Notes: generated by a model not told the origin, from the letters alone. Positions 48,891 through 59,054 are shown, counted from the first letter of the stretch. The stretch is DNA of 64,000 nucleotides from Phenylobacterium sp. Root700 (GCF_001429025.1 NZ_LMHT01000022.1:316602-380601), one strand, 5' to 3'. Made by a program: numbers and translations.

Positions 48891-50225
48891 CTACTTCGCC
48901 GGGTCGACCAGCGCCTGATAGACCAGGGTCCGCGTCAGGCCGCTCAGATCCTCGCCGCCGGTTCCGCCATAGCGCTGGACCATGCCGACAAAGACCACGT
49001 CGTTGGTGGGATCTGCCCAGAACCAGGTGCCGGCCGCGCCGCCCCAGCTCATCGTGCCCTTGCCTTCCAGCGTCCCGGCCTTGCGCGGATCGTTGACCAC
49101 CATGAAGTCGAGGCCGAAGCCGACCGACTGGTTGAAGCTGTTGCCCACCGATCCGTTTGAGGAAACCAGCGCCGCCTCGGGAATGACGTTGGTCCCCATC
49201 AGCTCGACGCTGGCCGGCGACAGGATGCGCACGCCGTCCAGTTCGCCGCCGTTGACGATCATCTGGGCGAAGCGAGCGTAGTCGGTGGTGGTCGAGACCA
49301 GGCCGCCGCCCCCCGACTCCAGGCCCGGCGCGGTGACGAAGGTCGCAATTGGCGACCCGAACAGGACCTTCGCCTCCTCGATCTTGCCGGTGTCCTGATT
49401 GGCGATATAGACCGCCGCCAGCCGCGAGGCCTTGGCCTGGCCGGTGCTGAAGGCGGTGTCGGTCATCTTCAGCGGCTTGAAGATGCGGCTGTCGAGAAAC
49501 TGCCCCAGCGTCTGGCCCGAGAGCTTCTCGACGATGTGGCCCTGCAGGTCGACCGCGACCGAATAGCTCCACTGCTCGCCCGGCTGGTAGATCAGCGGAA
49601 TGCCGGCGACCTTGGTGGTCATCTCCTGGAGGCTGGAAGACCCCAGCACCCGCTGCTCGCGGAACAGCTTGTCGACCGGATGCTTGTCGCCCAGGCCATA
49701 GCCGAAGCCGGCCGTGTGGCTCATCAGCTCGCGCATGGTCGGGGGACGTTTGGCGGCTTCCAGGATCGGCTGACCCTTGGCGTCGACGCCCTTCCAGACC
49801 TTCAGGTCCTTGAACTCCGGGATGAACTTGGTGACCGGGTCGTCGAGCTTCCACCTGCCCTCTTCGAACAGGATCATCATCGCCACGCCGGTGATCGGCT
49901 TGGTCATCGAATAGATGCGGAAGATCTCGTCCTTGGCCATCGGCTGGCCGGTCTCGAGGCTCGTCTTGCCGTAGGTGTTGAAGGCCACGACCTTGCCATG
50001 ACGCGCCAGCAGGGTGGTCATCCCCGCCACCCGGCCGTCGGCCACCACCTTGGCCATCGCGCTGTCCAGCCGCTTCAAGCGCTGGCTGTCGAAGCCGACC
50101 GCCTCTGGACTGGCGGCCGGCGCCAGCGCCGCCGGCCTGGCCTGGGCGTGGGCCGCAGGCGCGGCCGTCAGGCCGATGGACACGGCCGCCAAGCCGCCCG
50201 CAAGCAAATGCATCCTGCGCGTCAT
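48891..50225 (-). CDS. Serine hydrolase, class C beta-lactamase/EstB family
   Basis: Exported protein of 444 residues; signal peptide about residues 1-28 (ends AHAQ). Active-site SMTK (SxxK) in [15 protein letters not shown], and YSV (YxN position) in [15 protein letters not shown]-type third motif is replaced by [10 protein letters not shown]. This pattern fits the EstB esterases or peptidases of the beta-lactamase fold rather than a dedicated AmpC. Function in cell-wall or ester hydrolysis uncertain. Confidence 0.88.
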   Translation of the reverse strand: MTRRMHLLAGGLAAVSIGLTAAPAAHAQARPAALAPAASPEAVGFDSQRLKRLDSAMAKVVADGRVAGMTTLLARHGKVVAFNTYGKTSLETGQPMAKDEIFRIYSMTKPITGVAMMILFEEGRWKLDDPVTKFIPEFKDLKVWKGVDAKGQPILEAAKRPPTMRELMSHTAGFGYGLGDKHPVDKLFREQRVLGSSSLQEMTTKVAGIPLIYQPGEQWSYSVAVDLQGHIVEKLSGQTLGQFLDSRIFKPLKMTDTAFSTGQAKASRLAAVYIANQDTGKIEEAKVLFGSPIATFVTAPGLESGGGGLVSTTTDYARFAQMIVNGGELDGVRILSPASVELMGTNVIPEAALVSSNGSVGNSFNQSVGFGLDFMVVNDPRKAGTLEGKGTMSWGGAAGTWFWADPTNDVVFVGMVQRYGGTGGEDLSGLTRTLVYQALVDPAK

Positions 50226-50293
50226 ACGCTTCCCCCGATCATTGTTCGGTGAAGCTTAGCGACGCCTCGGACACCCGCAAGGCGTCATCAACG

Positions 50294-52543
50294 CTACTTA
50301 GGCTTGAATCGCTTGCTGGTCGGGAAGCCCTTGGGCGCCAGCTTGCCGGCGGCGGCGCGTTTGGCCAGCCAGTCGCGCCATTCGCCCCAGACGCGGGTGC
50401 GGCCGGCCGAATCGATCCAGGTCGCGCCCTCTTCGGCCTTGAAGACAATCGCGTCGCGCAGCCCGCCCTCGCGATAGCTCTGCAGCTTGACGCCCTTGCC
50501 GCGCGGCATTTCCGGCAGCTCGGCCAAGGGGAAGATCAGCACCTTGCCGTTGTCGCCGACCACGCCCAGGTGATCGCCGGCTAGCGGCATGGCGAAGGCC
50601 GCGCCCTTGGCCCCGGCGTTGAGCACCTGCTTGCCGGCGCGGCGGAAGCTGATCGCCTCCTCCTCCGGCAGGATGAAGCCGTAGCCTTCCTTGGACGCGA
50701 TCACCCGCTTGGTCCCCGGCTTGTGCGGGAACATGTCGATGATGTCGGTCTTGTCGTCGAGATCGAGCATCAGCCGCAGCGGCTCGCCGTGACCTCGCGC
50801 GCCCGGCAACTTGTCACAGCCGATGGTGAAGAACCGGCCGTCGGAGGCGAAGATCAGCAGCTTGTCGGTGGTTTCGGCCGGAACGATGAGTCCCAGCTTA
50901 TCGCCCTCTTTGAACTTCAGTTCCGAGGGGTCTTCCACCTTGCCCTTGGCGGCGCGGATCCAGCCGCGCTCGGACAGGATGACGGTGATCGGCTCGCGCA
51001 CGATCATCGCCTCGATGGCGGCGTCGGCGTCGACCACCGGAGCGGTGTCGAACAGCGAGCGGCGCTTGCCAAGCTTGGTGTCGGGGCCAAGGATCGCGCG
51101 CACGTCCTTCAGGCCCACGCCGACCAGTTTCCACTGGGCCGGTTCAGAGGCCAGCATCTTCAGCAGGCCGTCGCGTTCTTCGGCCAGTTCGGCGTGCTCG
51201 CGGCGGAGCTCCATCTCCTCCAGCTTGGCCAGTTGGCGCAGCCGGGTGTTGAGGATGGCGTCAGCCTGGATGTCGGAAAGCTCGAAAGCCTCGATCAGCT
51301 TGGCCTTGGGATCGTCCTCGTAACGGACGATGCGGATCACCTCGTCCAGATTGAGGAAGGCGATGACCAAGCCGTCCAGGATGTGCAGGCGCGCTTCGAT
51401 CTTATCCAGACGGAAGCGGGCCCGGCGGACCAGCACTTCGCGACGGTGATCGAGGAACGCCCGCAGCGCCTGGCGCAGCCCCATGACACCCGGCGAACCG
51501 CGGGCGTCCAGCACGTTCATGTTGACCGGGAAACGTGTCTCCAGCGCCGAGAGCTTGAACAGGCTCTCCATCAGCACTTCGGGTTCGACGTTGCGGTTCT
51601 TGGGCTCGATGACCAGGCGCACGTCCTCGGCGCTCTCGTCACGCACGTCGCCCAGCAGCGGCGCCTTCTTGTTCTCGATCAGGTCGGCGAGCTGCTCGAC
51701 CAGATCGGCCTTCTTCACCTGATACGGGATCTCGGTGATGACGATCTGATAGGTGCCGCGCCCGGTCTCTTCTTTCGACCACAGCGCCCGGACCCGGATG
51801 CCCCCACGCCCTGTGGCGTAGGTTTCCAGCATGCTCTCGCGCGGTTCGACAATGACGCCGCCGGTCGGGAAGTCAGGCCCCTGGACATGCTCCATCAGGC
51901 GAGCGGTGTCGGCGTTCGGGTCTTCCAGCAGCACCAGGCAGGCGTCGATCAGTTCGGCGGCGTTGTGCGGCGGGATCGAGGTCGCCATGCCCACGGCGAT
52001 GCCGCTGGAGCCGTTGGCGAGCAGGTTGGGGAAGCCGGCCGGCAATACCACCGGCTCTTCGTCTTCGCCGTCATAGGTCGGGCGGAAGTCGACCGCGTTC
52101 TCGTCGATCCCGTCGAGCAGCAACTGGGCGGCGACCGTGAGCTTGCACTCGGTGTACCGCATGGCCGCGGCGTTATCGCCGTCGATATTGCCGAAGTTCC
52201 CCTGGCCGTCGATCAGCGGGTAACGCTGGGCGAAGTCCTGGGCCAGGCGCACCAAGGCCTCATAGACCGCGACGTCGCCATGCGGGTGATACTTACCGAT
52301 CACATCGCCGACCACGCGGGCGCACTTCTTGGCCGAGCTGTTCGGATCCATACGCAGTTGGCGCATGGCGTACATCAGCCGCCGGTGAACGGGTTTCATC
52401 CCATCGCGGACGTCAGGCAGGGCGCGGCCGGTGATGGTGGACAACGCGTAGGCGAGATAGCGCCGAGACAGGGCCTCGGTCAGCGGCTCATCGATAATGC
52501 GGTCGCCGTCGCCGCTACCCGGCGGGGTGATGTGCTTGGTCAT
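50294..52543 (-). CDS. parC: DNA topoisomerase IV subunit A
   Basis: DNA-cleaving subunit of topoisomerase IV, 749 residues; partner of ParE at the start of the window. RALPDVRDGMKPVHRR, YHPHGD and QRYPLIDGQGNFGNIDGDNAAAMRYTECKL (active-site tyrosine in RYTE) are clear. The C-terminal domain carries beta-pinwheel blades with weak repeats but no GyrA box, supporting ParC over GyrA. Serine of the quinolone-determining region (position equivalent to Ser80) falls in GKYHPHGD...-preceding segment RVVGDVIG. Confidence 0.94.
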   Translation of the reverse strand: MTKHITPPGSGDGDRIIDEPLTEALSRRYLAYALSTITGRALPDVRDGMKPVHRRLMYAMRQLRMDPNSSAKKCARVVGDVIGKYHPHGDVAVYEALVRLAQDFAQRYPLIDGQGNFGNIDGDNAAAMRYTECKLTVAAQLLLDGIDENAVDFRPTYDGEDEEPVVLPAGFPNLLANGSSGIAVGMATSIPPHNAAELIDACLVLLEDPNADTARLMEHVQGPDFPTGGVIVEPRESMLETYATGRGGIRVRALWSKEETGRGTYQIVITEIPYQVKKADLVEQLADLIENKKAPLLGDVRDESAEDVRLVIEPKNRNVEPEVLMESLFKLSALETRFPVNMNVLDARGSPGVMGLRQALRAFLDHRREVLVRRARFRLDKIEARLHILDGLVIAFLNLDEVIRIVRYEDDPKAKLIEAFELSDIQADAILNTRLRQLAKLEEMELRREHAELAEERDGLLKMLASEPAQWKLVGVGLKDVRAILGPDTKLGKRRSLFDTAPVVDADAAIEAMIVREPITVILSERGWIRAAKGKVEDPSELKFKEGDKLGLIVPAETTDKLLIFASDGRFFTIGCDKLPGARGHGEPLRLMLDLDDKTDIIDMFPHKPGTKRVIASKEGYGFILPEEEAISFRRAGKQVLNAGAKGAAFAMPLAGDHLGVVGDNGKVLIFPLAELPEMPRGKGVKLQSYREGGLRDAIVFKAEEGATWIDSAGRTRVWGEWRDWLAKRAAAGKLAPKGFPTSKRFKPK

Positions 52544-52679
52544 GTCGAATCAAACTCGGAGTTCAGTCCACTTCTAGCGGGCGCCGCAGCGGAAGTCGCC
52601 GCGACGCATGGACTCTCCGAGCGCCCGACGCAACTCCCCGGCGCCGAGCCGCGTCAGCAGGCCGCCGGCGAGCCTCACC

Positions 52680-52940
52680 CTAACGTCCGACCAGGGCCTC
52701 GTCGGGCATCTCGATGTCGATTTCGAGCGTCGAGACCTGGGCCCCGCGGTCGAGTTTGACGATGACCTTGTCCTGATCGATCGGGATGTGCTTGGCGATG
52801 ACCGCAAGGATTTCCTTGTGGAGAATCGCCGCCAGATCCGACTGCCCCGCTTGCACCCGCTCGTGGGCCAACAGCAGTTGCAGCCGATCACGGGCGACCG
52901 GCGCCGAGCGGCTACGCGTGAAAAAATTCAGGAAGCTCAT
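52680..52940 (-). CDS. minE: Cell division topological factor MinE
   Basis: 86 residues. N-terminal membrane/MinD-contact part ([28 protein letters not shown]), anti-MinCD helix, and the C-terminal topological specificity domain ([26 protein letters not shown]). It drives pole-to-pole oscillation of MinD. The ATG overlaps the minD stop as ATGA. Confidence 0.93.
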   Translation of the reverse strand: MSFLNFFTRSRSAPVARDRLQLLLAHERVQAGQSDLAAILHKEILAVIAKHIPIDQDKVIVKLDRGAQVSTLEIDIEMPDEALVGR

Positions 52941-53758
52941 GCCACGGCCGCCTTTCGCCCGAACAGCCGGCGCATGAGGCTCTGTCGCTCAGGCGGCGTG
53001 TCCACCACGATATTCTCACCGAGCAACCGGCGCGCCGCGTCGATATAGGCGCGCCCCGCAGCCGAGGTCGGATTGTGCAGCGTCACCGGGGACCCGACGT
53101 TCGAGGCGCTGAGGACGTCAGGGCTCTCGCTGACGATGCCGAGCAGCGGGATCGCCAGGATCTCCAGGATGTCGTCCACCTTCATCATCTCGCCCCGCGC
53201 CGCCCGCGCGGCGTCGTAGCGGGTCAGCAGCAGGTGCTTCTCCAGCCGGCCGCCGTCCTCGGCGCGCTGCGTCTTGGAATCGAGCATACCGATGATCCGG
53301 TCGGAGTCCCGCACCGACGAAACCTCGGGGTTGGTGACCACCACCGCCAGGTCGGCGAACCGCATGGCCAGCAACGCGCCCTTCTCGATCCCGGCGGGGC
53401 TGTCGCAAACGATCCAGTCGAAGCGCTCGCGCAGTTCGCCGATCACCCGACCGACGCCCTCCTCGGTCAGGGCGTCTTTGTCGCGGGTCTGGGAGGCCGG
53501 CAGCAGATAGAGCGTCTCGACCCGCTTATCGCGGATCAGCGCCTGGGGCAGCTTGGCGTCGCCCTGAACCACATTGACGAGATCGAAGACGACACGTCGC
53601 TCGGCCCCCATCACCAGGTCCAGATTGCGCAGCCCGACATCGAAATCGACCACGACGACATTCTGGCCCGCCTGGGCCAGGGCCGCGCCGAGTGATGCGG
53701 AAGACGTGGTCTTTCCCACGCCCCCCTTGCCCGACGTGACGACCATTACCTTGGACAT
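52937..53758 (-). CDS. minD: Septum site-determining ATPase MinD
   Basis: Membrane-associated ParA/MinD ATPase of 273 residues. Deviant Walker [27 protein letters not shown], and [14 protein letters not shown] are MinD hallmarks. The last 15 residues ([15 protein letters not shown]) form a basic amphipathic helix for membrane binding. ATG 53758 gives the standard [13 protein letters not shown] start; a GTG three codons upstream is possible. 40 bases after minC. Confidence 0.95.
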   Translation of the reverse strand: MSKVMVVTSGKGGVGKTTSSASLGAALAQAGQNVVVVDFDVGLRNLDLVMGAERRVVFDLVNVVQGDAKLPQALIRDKRVETLYLLPASQTRDKDALTEEGVGRVIGELRERFDWIVCDSPAGIEKGALLAMRFADLAVVVTNPEVSSVRDSDRIIGMLDSKTQRAEDGGRLEKHLLLTRYDAARAARGEMMKVDDILEILAIPLLGIVSESPDVLSASNVGSPVTLHNPTSAAGRAYIDAARRLLGENIVVDTPPERQSLMRRLFGRKAAVA

Positions 53759-53798
53759 GCGAGACACACTTTCTTCACTGGCCTAATTTTGAGAACAT

Positions 53799-54575
53799 TC
53801 AGTCGAGCGCCGTCAGGCGCAGCGCGCCGCGATCAGACATCACCTGGACGGGGCGGCCGTGCAGCGCCTCGCCCCAGTGTTCGGCCGTCCGGTACAGGCG
53901 GTCGACGCCGACCAGTTCGGCCTCCAGCCTGCGGCAGAAGATCCGCGCCGCCGCGCCGGTTCGAAGCCCGGCGATCGCCCGGCCGCGCAGCGAGCCGTAG
54001 ATGTGGATCGAGCCCCCGGCGATCACCTCGGCGCCCGAGGAGACCGGACCAATGATCGTGACGTCGCCGTCCTCGAAAAGGACCGACTGGCCAGAGCGCA
54101 CCGGCCGATCGATCAGCAGCGAGGGCGCGTTGGACGAAGTGACAGGCGCTGGCGAACGCTCCCCGCCCGCCGCCACAGGAGATGTTTCAGCCCAGGCCTC
54201 GAGCGTCTGCGCGCGCCCGTGCAGCGTCTTGGGCATGCGTTCCCAACGGGTCCCCGCCAAGAGCGCCGGATCGACGCCCTCGACCCCGATGAGCCTCAGC
54301 TCGCGCGCCTCAAGGCCCTCCAGCACGATGAACACCGCTTCCGGCCCGCCGGCCTCAAGGGTCTCGGCCAGGTTGGCGACGATGGGGCGATCGACAAAGA
54401 AGCCTGCCGCGCCGCGCATCTGCTGATCAAACGCCGCAAACCACGTCGCCATCGGAAACGCCGGGGTGACGACCAGGGCCATGAAGGTCCGGCCGCGGAG
54501 CGTGACGTGGGGCAATTCGAGCCCCTCCGGCATATCCGCAAGACGACTCTGTCGGGGGTCGAGCAAGTCCGCCAT
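53799..54575 (-). CDS. minC: Septum site-determining protein MinC
   Basis: FtsZ-assembly inhibitor of 258 residues, first gene of minCDE. The N-terminal domain (about 20-125) is divergent, as usual. The C-terminal beta-helix is clear: VRSGQSVLFEDGDVTIIGPVSSGAEVIAGGSIHIYGSLRGRAIAG and IFCRRLEAELVGVDRLYRTAE. ATG 54575 chosen; an upstream in-frame start would read into non-coding DNA. Confidence 0.93.
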   Translation of the reverse strand: MADLLDPRQSRLADMPEGLELPHVTLRGRTFMALVVTPAFPMATWFAAFDQQMRGAAGFFVDRPIVANLAETLEAGGPEAVFIVLEGLEARELRLIGVEGVDPALLAGTRWERMPKTLHGRAQTLEAWAETSPVAAGGERSPAPVTSSNAPSLLIDRPVRSGQSVLFEDGDVTIIGPVSSGAEVIAGGSIHIYGSLRGRAIAGLRTGAAARIFCRRLEAELVGVDRLYRTAEHWGEALHGRPVQVMSDRGALRLTALD

Positions 54576-54892
54576 GAGCCGTGTGATCTCCGTCCAAATC
54601 CGGCCCGACGGAGCATCACCGCTCCCGGCGAGCTTTCGCCGCCGCGAGCCGCATGCACGGCCGGGTTTTTGATTGTCTGGCTGTTCGACTGGCGTTGCAG
54701 AACGCCCGGAGCGCAGCGCCGTGGCTGCATTCCGAATCGTGCTGCGAAAGAAGGCCGCGACCCAGCGTGTCGGACCTGTTCTTCCCGCGAACATAGGCCA
54801 ATTTTGGACCGGTCAAGCTCGTGTTTTGAACGAAATCCCGCCGCTTTTGGGCCATCTTTGGCCCAACGGCGCTCGCTATCACGGATCGAAAA
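54576..54892 (-). other. Intergenic region upstream of minC
   Basis: 317 bases between recO and minC. It holds a candidate promoter for minCDE and, next to the recO stop, a hairpin TTGGGCC/GGCCCAA with a six-base loop. No T-run is present and no gene is supported. Confidence 0.45.
54790..54816 (-). promoter_or_regulatory. Putative promoter of minCDE
   Basis: Minus strand TTGACC (54816-54811), a 15-base spacer (short), TATGTT (54795-54790). This would give a leader of about 205 bases. The short spacer makes it tentative. Confidence 0.3.
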
Positions 54893-55624
54893 TCACAAGC
54901 GCTGCGTGTCGGTCAGGCGCTCGACCATCCAGACCCGGGCTGGCGGCAACGGCCGGTTCAGCGGGCCGAACACGAACAGTTCAAGAAAGTGCGCGGTCAG
55001 ATCCAGGCCAGCCAGCACATCGCCCGGCGACAGCCGGCTCTGGGACGACAGCATGAAGGGCGGCAACGGCAGCAGGCGGTCCTTGTAGGGCTCGCCCGCC
55101 GTGCGACAGACGGCCCGGCCGGTGCGGGGACTGACATAGATCAGATCGTCCCGCGAGCCGGTCGCCGCGCACTTGGAGAGATCAAGGCCAAAGCCGAGAT
55201 CCTGCAACAGACCCGCTTCAAATCGCACGAACACCGCCGGCCAGACATCAGGCAAAGCCAGGGCCGCGGTCAGCGCCTCGAAGGCCAGGAAGGCGCCTGG
55301 ATGGGGCTCGCGCTCCGGCAGGGCGGCGGCGACCACGGCGGCGGCGGCCGACAACCCGGCCAGCGCCATGGGATCATCGAACAGCGCGGCAGGCCCCTCG
55401 CCCACCGGCTCCAACGCCGCCGAGCCAAGCTGGTCCGAGACCCTGGCCCGGTACTGGACGATGGTGCGCGCGCCGGCCTGCAGGAACGGCTTCATGCGTC
55501 GAGACGCGCCGCCCGCGACGTGAGCCGCCCATTTGCCGTGGTGGGCGGTCAGCAGTTCAACGATCGCCCCGGTTTCCCCGTGAACGCGGGCCGACAGCAC
55601 ATAGGCGTCGTCCTCGAATTCCAT
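54893..55624 (-). CDS. recO: DNA repair protein RecO
   Basis: Recombination mediator of the RecFOR pathway, 243 residues. N-terminal OB fold (MEFEDDAYVLSARVHGETGAIVELLTAHHGK) and a C-terminal alpha-helical half without the full four-cysteine zinc site. Overlaps the stop of nat as TGATG. Final gene of the lepB-rnc-era-nat-recO run. Confidence 0.93.
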   Translation of the reverse strand: MEFEDDAYVLSARVHGETGAIVELLTAHHGKWAAHVAGGASRRMKPFLQAGARTIVQYRARVSDQLGSAALEPVGEGPAALFDDPMALAGLSAAAAVVAAALPEREPHPGAFLAFEALTAALALPDVWPAVFVRFEAGLLQDLGFGLDLSKCAATGSRDDLIYVSPRTGRAVCRTAGEPYKDRLLPLPPFMLSSQSRLSPGDVLAGLDLTAHFLELFVFGPLNRPLPPARVWMVERLTDTQRL

Positions 55625-56433
55625 CAGCTCCCCGCAGCGACCGCGCGCTCGAACAGCGGCGCCCAATCGGGCTCGACGGCCAGGCCGAAGGTCTCGGCGA
55701 GCACCTCGCCGATCTCCGGCGCGCTGAGGATACGCCGCTCCACCTTCCCATCCAGGGCGCGGATGGTCAGCCGGTTATGCAACAGGCTGTAACGGGCCTC
55801 CCGCGTCGTGCGCGCCGCCATCAGGTTTTGCCGGAAATGCGAGGTTGGATGGGTGGAGGTGAACCAGTTGGGCAGGTCGTAGTCCACGTCGAGCTGCACC
55901 TCGCGCGACAGCTGATAGACCGGCGTCCAGACCTCGCCCAGCAAGACCTGCAGCGCGATGTCCTCACCCTCCGGCACCAGACGGAAGGTCTCGTGCGGGG
56001 TCGGCTGGGGATCGATGATCCCGAACTTCAACGGCGCGGTCAGGACCAGGCCGCCAAAGCCGACATCGGCGTACCAAGGCTCCTCGTCGATGGTCACCCA
56101 CAGGCCCATATGGGTGCGGGCGCGTGGCGGCGTCCCCGGCGGCAGGGTCCACTGCACGCGGGCGATCAGGCCCTCGACCTCGAAGCCGAGCGCCGTGAGC
56201 GCGCGCTTAAAGAGGAGGTTCTGCTCGTAGCAGTAGCCGCCTCGACCAGCTCCAATCAGCTTGGCGTCGACCACCGCCGGATCGAGGTCGACGCCCCGAT
56301 CCAACAGGACGTCGATAGCCTCGAACGGGATGGCGGCCGGATGCAGGGCGTGCAGCGCCCGCAGCGTGTCCAGGGTCGGCGTGCGCGGCCCGTCGTAACC
56401 GATGCGGGCCAGGTAGGCGTCAAGGTCGATCAT
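55624..56433 (-). CDS. nat: Arylamine N-acetyltransferase
   Basis: 269 residues. Catalytic Cys in RGGYCYEQN, His in RTHMGLWV and Asp in YADVGFGG form the NAT triad, so the enzyme looks intact. It acetylates arylamines or hydrazines with acetyl-CoA; physiological role uncertain in bacteria. It lies between era and recO, both ends tightly linked (17-base gap, 1-base overlap), so it is translated as part of that essential-gene operon. Confidence 0.93.
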   Translation of the reverse strand: MIDLDAYLARIGYDGPRTPTLDTLRALHALHPAAIPFEAIDVLLDRGVDLDPAVVDAKLIGAGRGGYCYEQNLLFKRALTALGFEVEGLIARVQWTLPPGTPPRARTHMGLWVTIDEEPWYADVGFGGLVLTAPLKFGIIDPQPTPHETFRLVPEGEDIALQVLLGEVWTPVYQLSREVQLDVDYDLPNWFTSTHPTSHFRQNLMAARTTREARYSLLHNRLTIRALDGKVERRILSAPEIGEVLAETFGLAVEPDWAPLFERAVAAGS

Positions 56434-56450
56434 GCCGCCTACCTATGGCC

Positions 56451-57386
56451 TCAGACGTCGAAGTCCAGGCCCACGTCGCCGTAGAACTCGCGCTTGTCGG
56501 CCCAGCGCTCGTCGACCTTCACGTGCAGGAACAGGTGCACTGTGCGGTCGAGCAGCTCAGTCAGCTCTTCACGCGACTTCTGGCCGATCCATTTCAGGGT
56601 CTGGCCGTTCTTGCCCAGGATGATCGGGCGCTGGCTCTCGCGTTCCACATAGATCGTTTGCTCGATCCGCAGCGAACCGTCCTTGCGCTCTTCGAAGGCC
56701 GTGGTTTCGACGGCCGCGGCGTAGGGCAGTTCCTCGTGCACGCGCAGGAACAGCTTCTCGCGGGTGATCTCGGCGGCCAACAGGCGGGCCGGAAGGTCGG
56801 CCGTCTGCTCTGCCGGATAGAGCCAGGGGCTCTCGGGCATCAGGGCCGCGAGCCGGGCCTTCAGGTCGTCCACGCCCTGGCCGTCGGCGGCCGAGATCAT
56901 GAACACCTCGGAATAGACGCCGGTCTCGAACAGGCGCTGGGCCAGGGCCAACAGCGTATCGCGGCGCATGCCGTCGATCTTGTTGAGCGCCAGGATCGCC
57001 TTCTTGCCGGACCGCTGGAGCCCTTCAACGATGGTGACGACGTCGATGGCCGAACGCTTGTCGGCGGACTTGGCGCCCGGCTCGCCGGCGGCCAGTTCGG
57101 CCACCGAGTCGACCAGGTGGACGATGTTGTCGGCCTCGTCAGCGCCGCCCCAGGCCGAGCGGACCATGGCGCGGTCCAGCCGGCGACGGGGCGAAAAGAT
57201 GCCGGGGGTGTCGACCAGGATGATCTGGGCCTCACCGGCCATGGCCACGCCACGGACGGGGAAACGGGTGGTCTGGACCTTCTGGGTCACGATGGAGACC
57301 TTGGCCCCCACCAGACGGTTGGTCAGGGTCGACTTCCCCGCATTGGGGGCTCCGATGATCGCGGCGAAGCCGGCGCGGGTGGTCAT
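56451..57386 (-). CDS. era: GTPase Era
   Basis: Ribosome-assembly GTPase of 311 residues acting on 16S rRNA. G1 GAPNAGKST, G3 DTPG, G4 NKID; the C-terminal KH domain holds the DRTVHLFLHVKV segment. ATG 57386 overlaps the rnc stop as ATGA. Confidence 0.96.
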   Translation of the reverse strand: MTTRAGFAAIIGAPNAGKSTLTNRLVGAKVSIVTQKVQTTRFPVRGVAMAGEAQIILVDTPGIFSPRRRLDRAMVRSAWGGADEADNIVHLVDSVAELAAGEPGAKSADKRSAIDVVTIVEGLQRSGKKAILALNKIDGMRRDTLLALAQRLFETGVYSEVFMISAADGQGVDDLKARLAALMPESPWLYPAEQTADLPARLLAAEITREKLFLRVHEELPYAAAVETTAFEERKDGSLRIEQTIYVERESQRPIILGKNGQTLKWIGQKSREELTELLDRTVHLFLHVKVDERWADKREFYGDVGLDFDV

Positions 57387-58081
57387 AGAGGTCCTTCTCG
57401 TTTCAATAACATCGTTAGGGCCGCAGCCTTTTCGGCGTCCTGTCTGGACGGTCCTTGGGCAAGCTCCGGCTCGTAGTCGCCGACGGTCACCGAGACGGTG
57501 AACGACGGCGCATGGTCGGGTCCTTCGCGGCCGACGACCTTGTAGGCTGGCAAAGCCATACCACGTCCCTGCGCCCATTCCTGCAGCTGCGTCTTCGGGT
57601 CCTTGATCCGCGGCTCGTCCAGCATGGCGAACTCTTCGGTCCAGAACTCCAGGAAGAAGGCGCGGGCGGCCTCCAGCCCGTCGTCGACATAGAGCGCGCC
57701 GATCATCGCCTCGCAGGCGTCTCCGAGCACGGTGTCCTTGTCGCGGGCCCCGATCTTGGTGGCGCTGGCCGCCATGCGCAGGGCGTTGGGCAGGCCGATC
57801 CGCCGGGCGACGCGAGCGCAGGAATGGTAGTTCACCAACCCGGCCATCAACCGGCTCATCTCGCCTTCCCGTGCGTCGGGATTGAGCGCCATCAGCCGTT
57901 CGGCGGCGAGCAGGTTCAGCACCCGGTCGCCCAGGAACTCGAGCCGCTCATAGTGGCGGACCTTCAAGGCGCCGTCGCCCACGCTGGCGTGGGTCAGGGC
58001 CCGTTCCAGAAGCTCGCGGTCATGAAAGGTGTGGCCGATCCGGCCCTCAAGCTCGGCGACCGCGACTTCGCGCTTGTTCAT
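57383..58081 (-). CDS. rnc: Ribonuclease III
   Basis: Double-strand RNA nuclease of 232 residues for rRNA processing. Signature HYERLEFLGDRVLNLLAAE with the catalytic Asp and Glu, GDACEAMIGALYVDDG for the second half of the active site, and a C-terminal dsRNA-binding domain (PKTQLQEWAQGRGMALPAYKVV). Overlaps lepB by four bases. Confidence 0.96.
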   Translation of the reverse strand: MNKREVAVAELEGRIGHTFHDRELLERALTHASVGDGALKVRHYERLEFLGDRVLNLLAAERLMALNPDAREGEMSRLMAGLVNYHSCARVARRIGLPNALRMAASATKIGARDKDTVLGDACEAMIGALYVDDGLEAARAFFLEFWTEEFAMLDEPRIKDPKTQLQEWAQGRGMALPAYKVVGREGPDHAPSFTVSVTVGDYEPELAQGPSRQDAEKAAALTMLLKREGPL

Positions 58082-58860
58082 TGAAGGACGTTGAAGAACC
58101 GGCTCGGACGCGCGTTCAGCACCCAAGTCCAGGGCTTGAACAGCGAGGCGCCGGGGTTCCAGGACAGCAGGATGATCTGCGCCTTGCCGACCAGGTTCTC
58201 GGCCGGCACGAAGCCGACGCCGATCTCGGCGGGCACGCGGCTGTCGAGGGAGTTGTCGCGGTTATCGCCCATGAAGAAGTAGTGGCCCTCGGGCACGACG
58301 AAGGTCGGGGTCTTATCGACCTCGCCGTCGGGACCGAAGTCATAGGTCAGGAACTGCTTCCCGTTCGGGAAGGTCTCTTTGTATTGCTCGACGGTGCGGG
58401 TGAAGCCGTAGCCCGAATCGATCATCACCGGCGGCAGGGCCTGGCGCGGGACTTCCTTCTCGTTGATCCACAGCCGGCCTTCGCGCATCTGCACGCGGTC
58501 GCCCGGCAGGCCGACGAGGCGCTTGATGTAGTCGGTGCGACCGTCACGCGGCAGCTTGAAGACGATGATGTCGCCCCGGTTCGGCACACGTTCCATGATC
58601 CGGCCGTCGAAGATCGGCGGGCTGAACGGGATCGAGTGACGCGAGTAGCCGTACGAATACTTGGAGACGATGATGTAGTCGCCTTCCAGCAGCGTCGGCT
58701 CCATCGAGGCCGACGGAATGGTGAAGGGCTGGAAGAACAGAACGCGCAGGAACAGCGCGATAAGCAGGGCGTAGGCGACCGTTTTCACGATCTCGACAAA
58801 CTCGTTCACCGCACCGGACTTATCCGGGGATTCCGAGGTCTCTGCGCTGTCGGTCATCAT
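58078..58860 (-). CDS. lepB: Signal peptidase I
   Basis: Cleaves signal peptides of exported proteins at the inner membrane; 260 residues. One transmembrane helix near residue 25-45, catalytic Ser in FTIPSASMEPTLLEGDYI, catalytic Lys in YIKRLVGLPGDRV, and box E GDNRDNSLDSR. First gene of the lepB-rnc-era-nat-recO unit. Confidence 0.96.
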   Translation of the reverse strand: MMTDSAETSESPDKSGAVNEFVEIVKTVAYALLIALFLRVLFFQPFTIPSASMEPTLLEGDYIIVSKYSYGYSRHSIPFSPPIFDGRIMERVPNRGDIIVFKLPRDGRTDYIKRLVGLPGDRVQMREGRLWINEKEVPRQALPPVMIDSGYGFTRTVEQYKETFPNGKQFLTYDFGPDGEVDKTPTFVVPEGHYFFMGDNRDNSLDSRVPAEIGVGFVPAENLVGKAQIILLSWNPGASLFKPWTWVLNARPSRFFNVLQ

Positions 58861-59054
58861 GGATCCTGCGATTTGTCCCGAAGTAGCGGACAGTCTGCCT
58901 AGCTAGACGCTGCATACGTCCGGAGCAAGCACGCCACCCGTGAACTCTGTGTCATGGCCTGTAAAGGCGCTTATGCCGCAATGCGAGCAAGATCGAGGCC
59001 ATGCGACGCTCGGTGCGATTGCGGCTCCGCTTGCAGGGTCTATGTACTGATCTG

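Noticed and set aside
48748..49854. Open frame continuing about 370 codons upstream of aspS
   Set aside because: It runs antisense-free but out of frame through the serine hydrolase gene; AspRS has its family start at 48747 and the extra sequence is Arg/Gly-rich chance coding.
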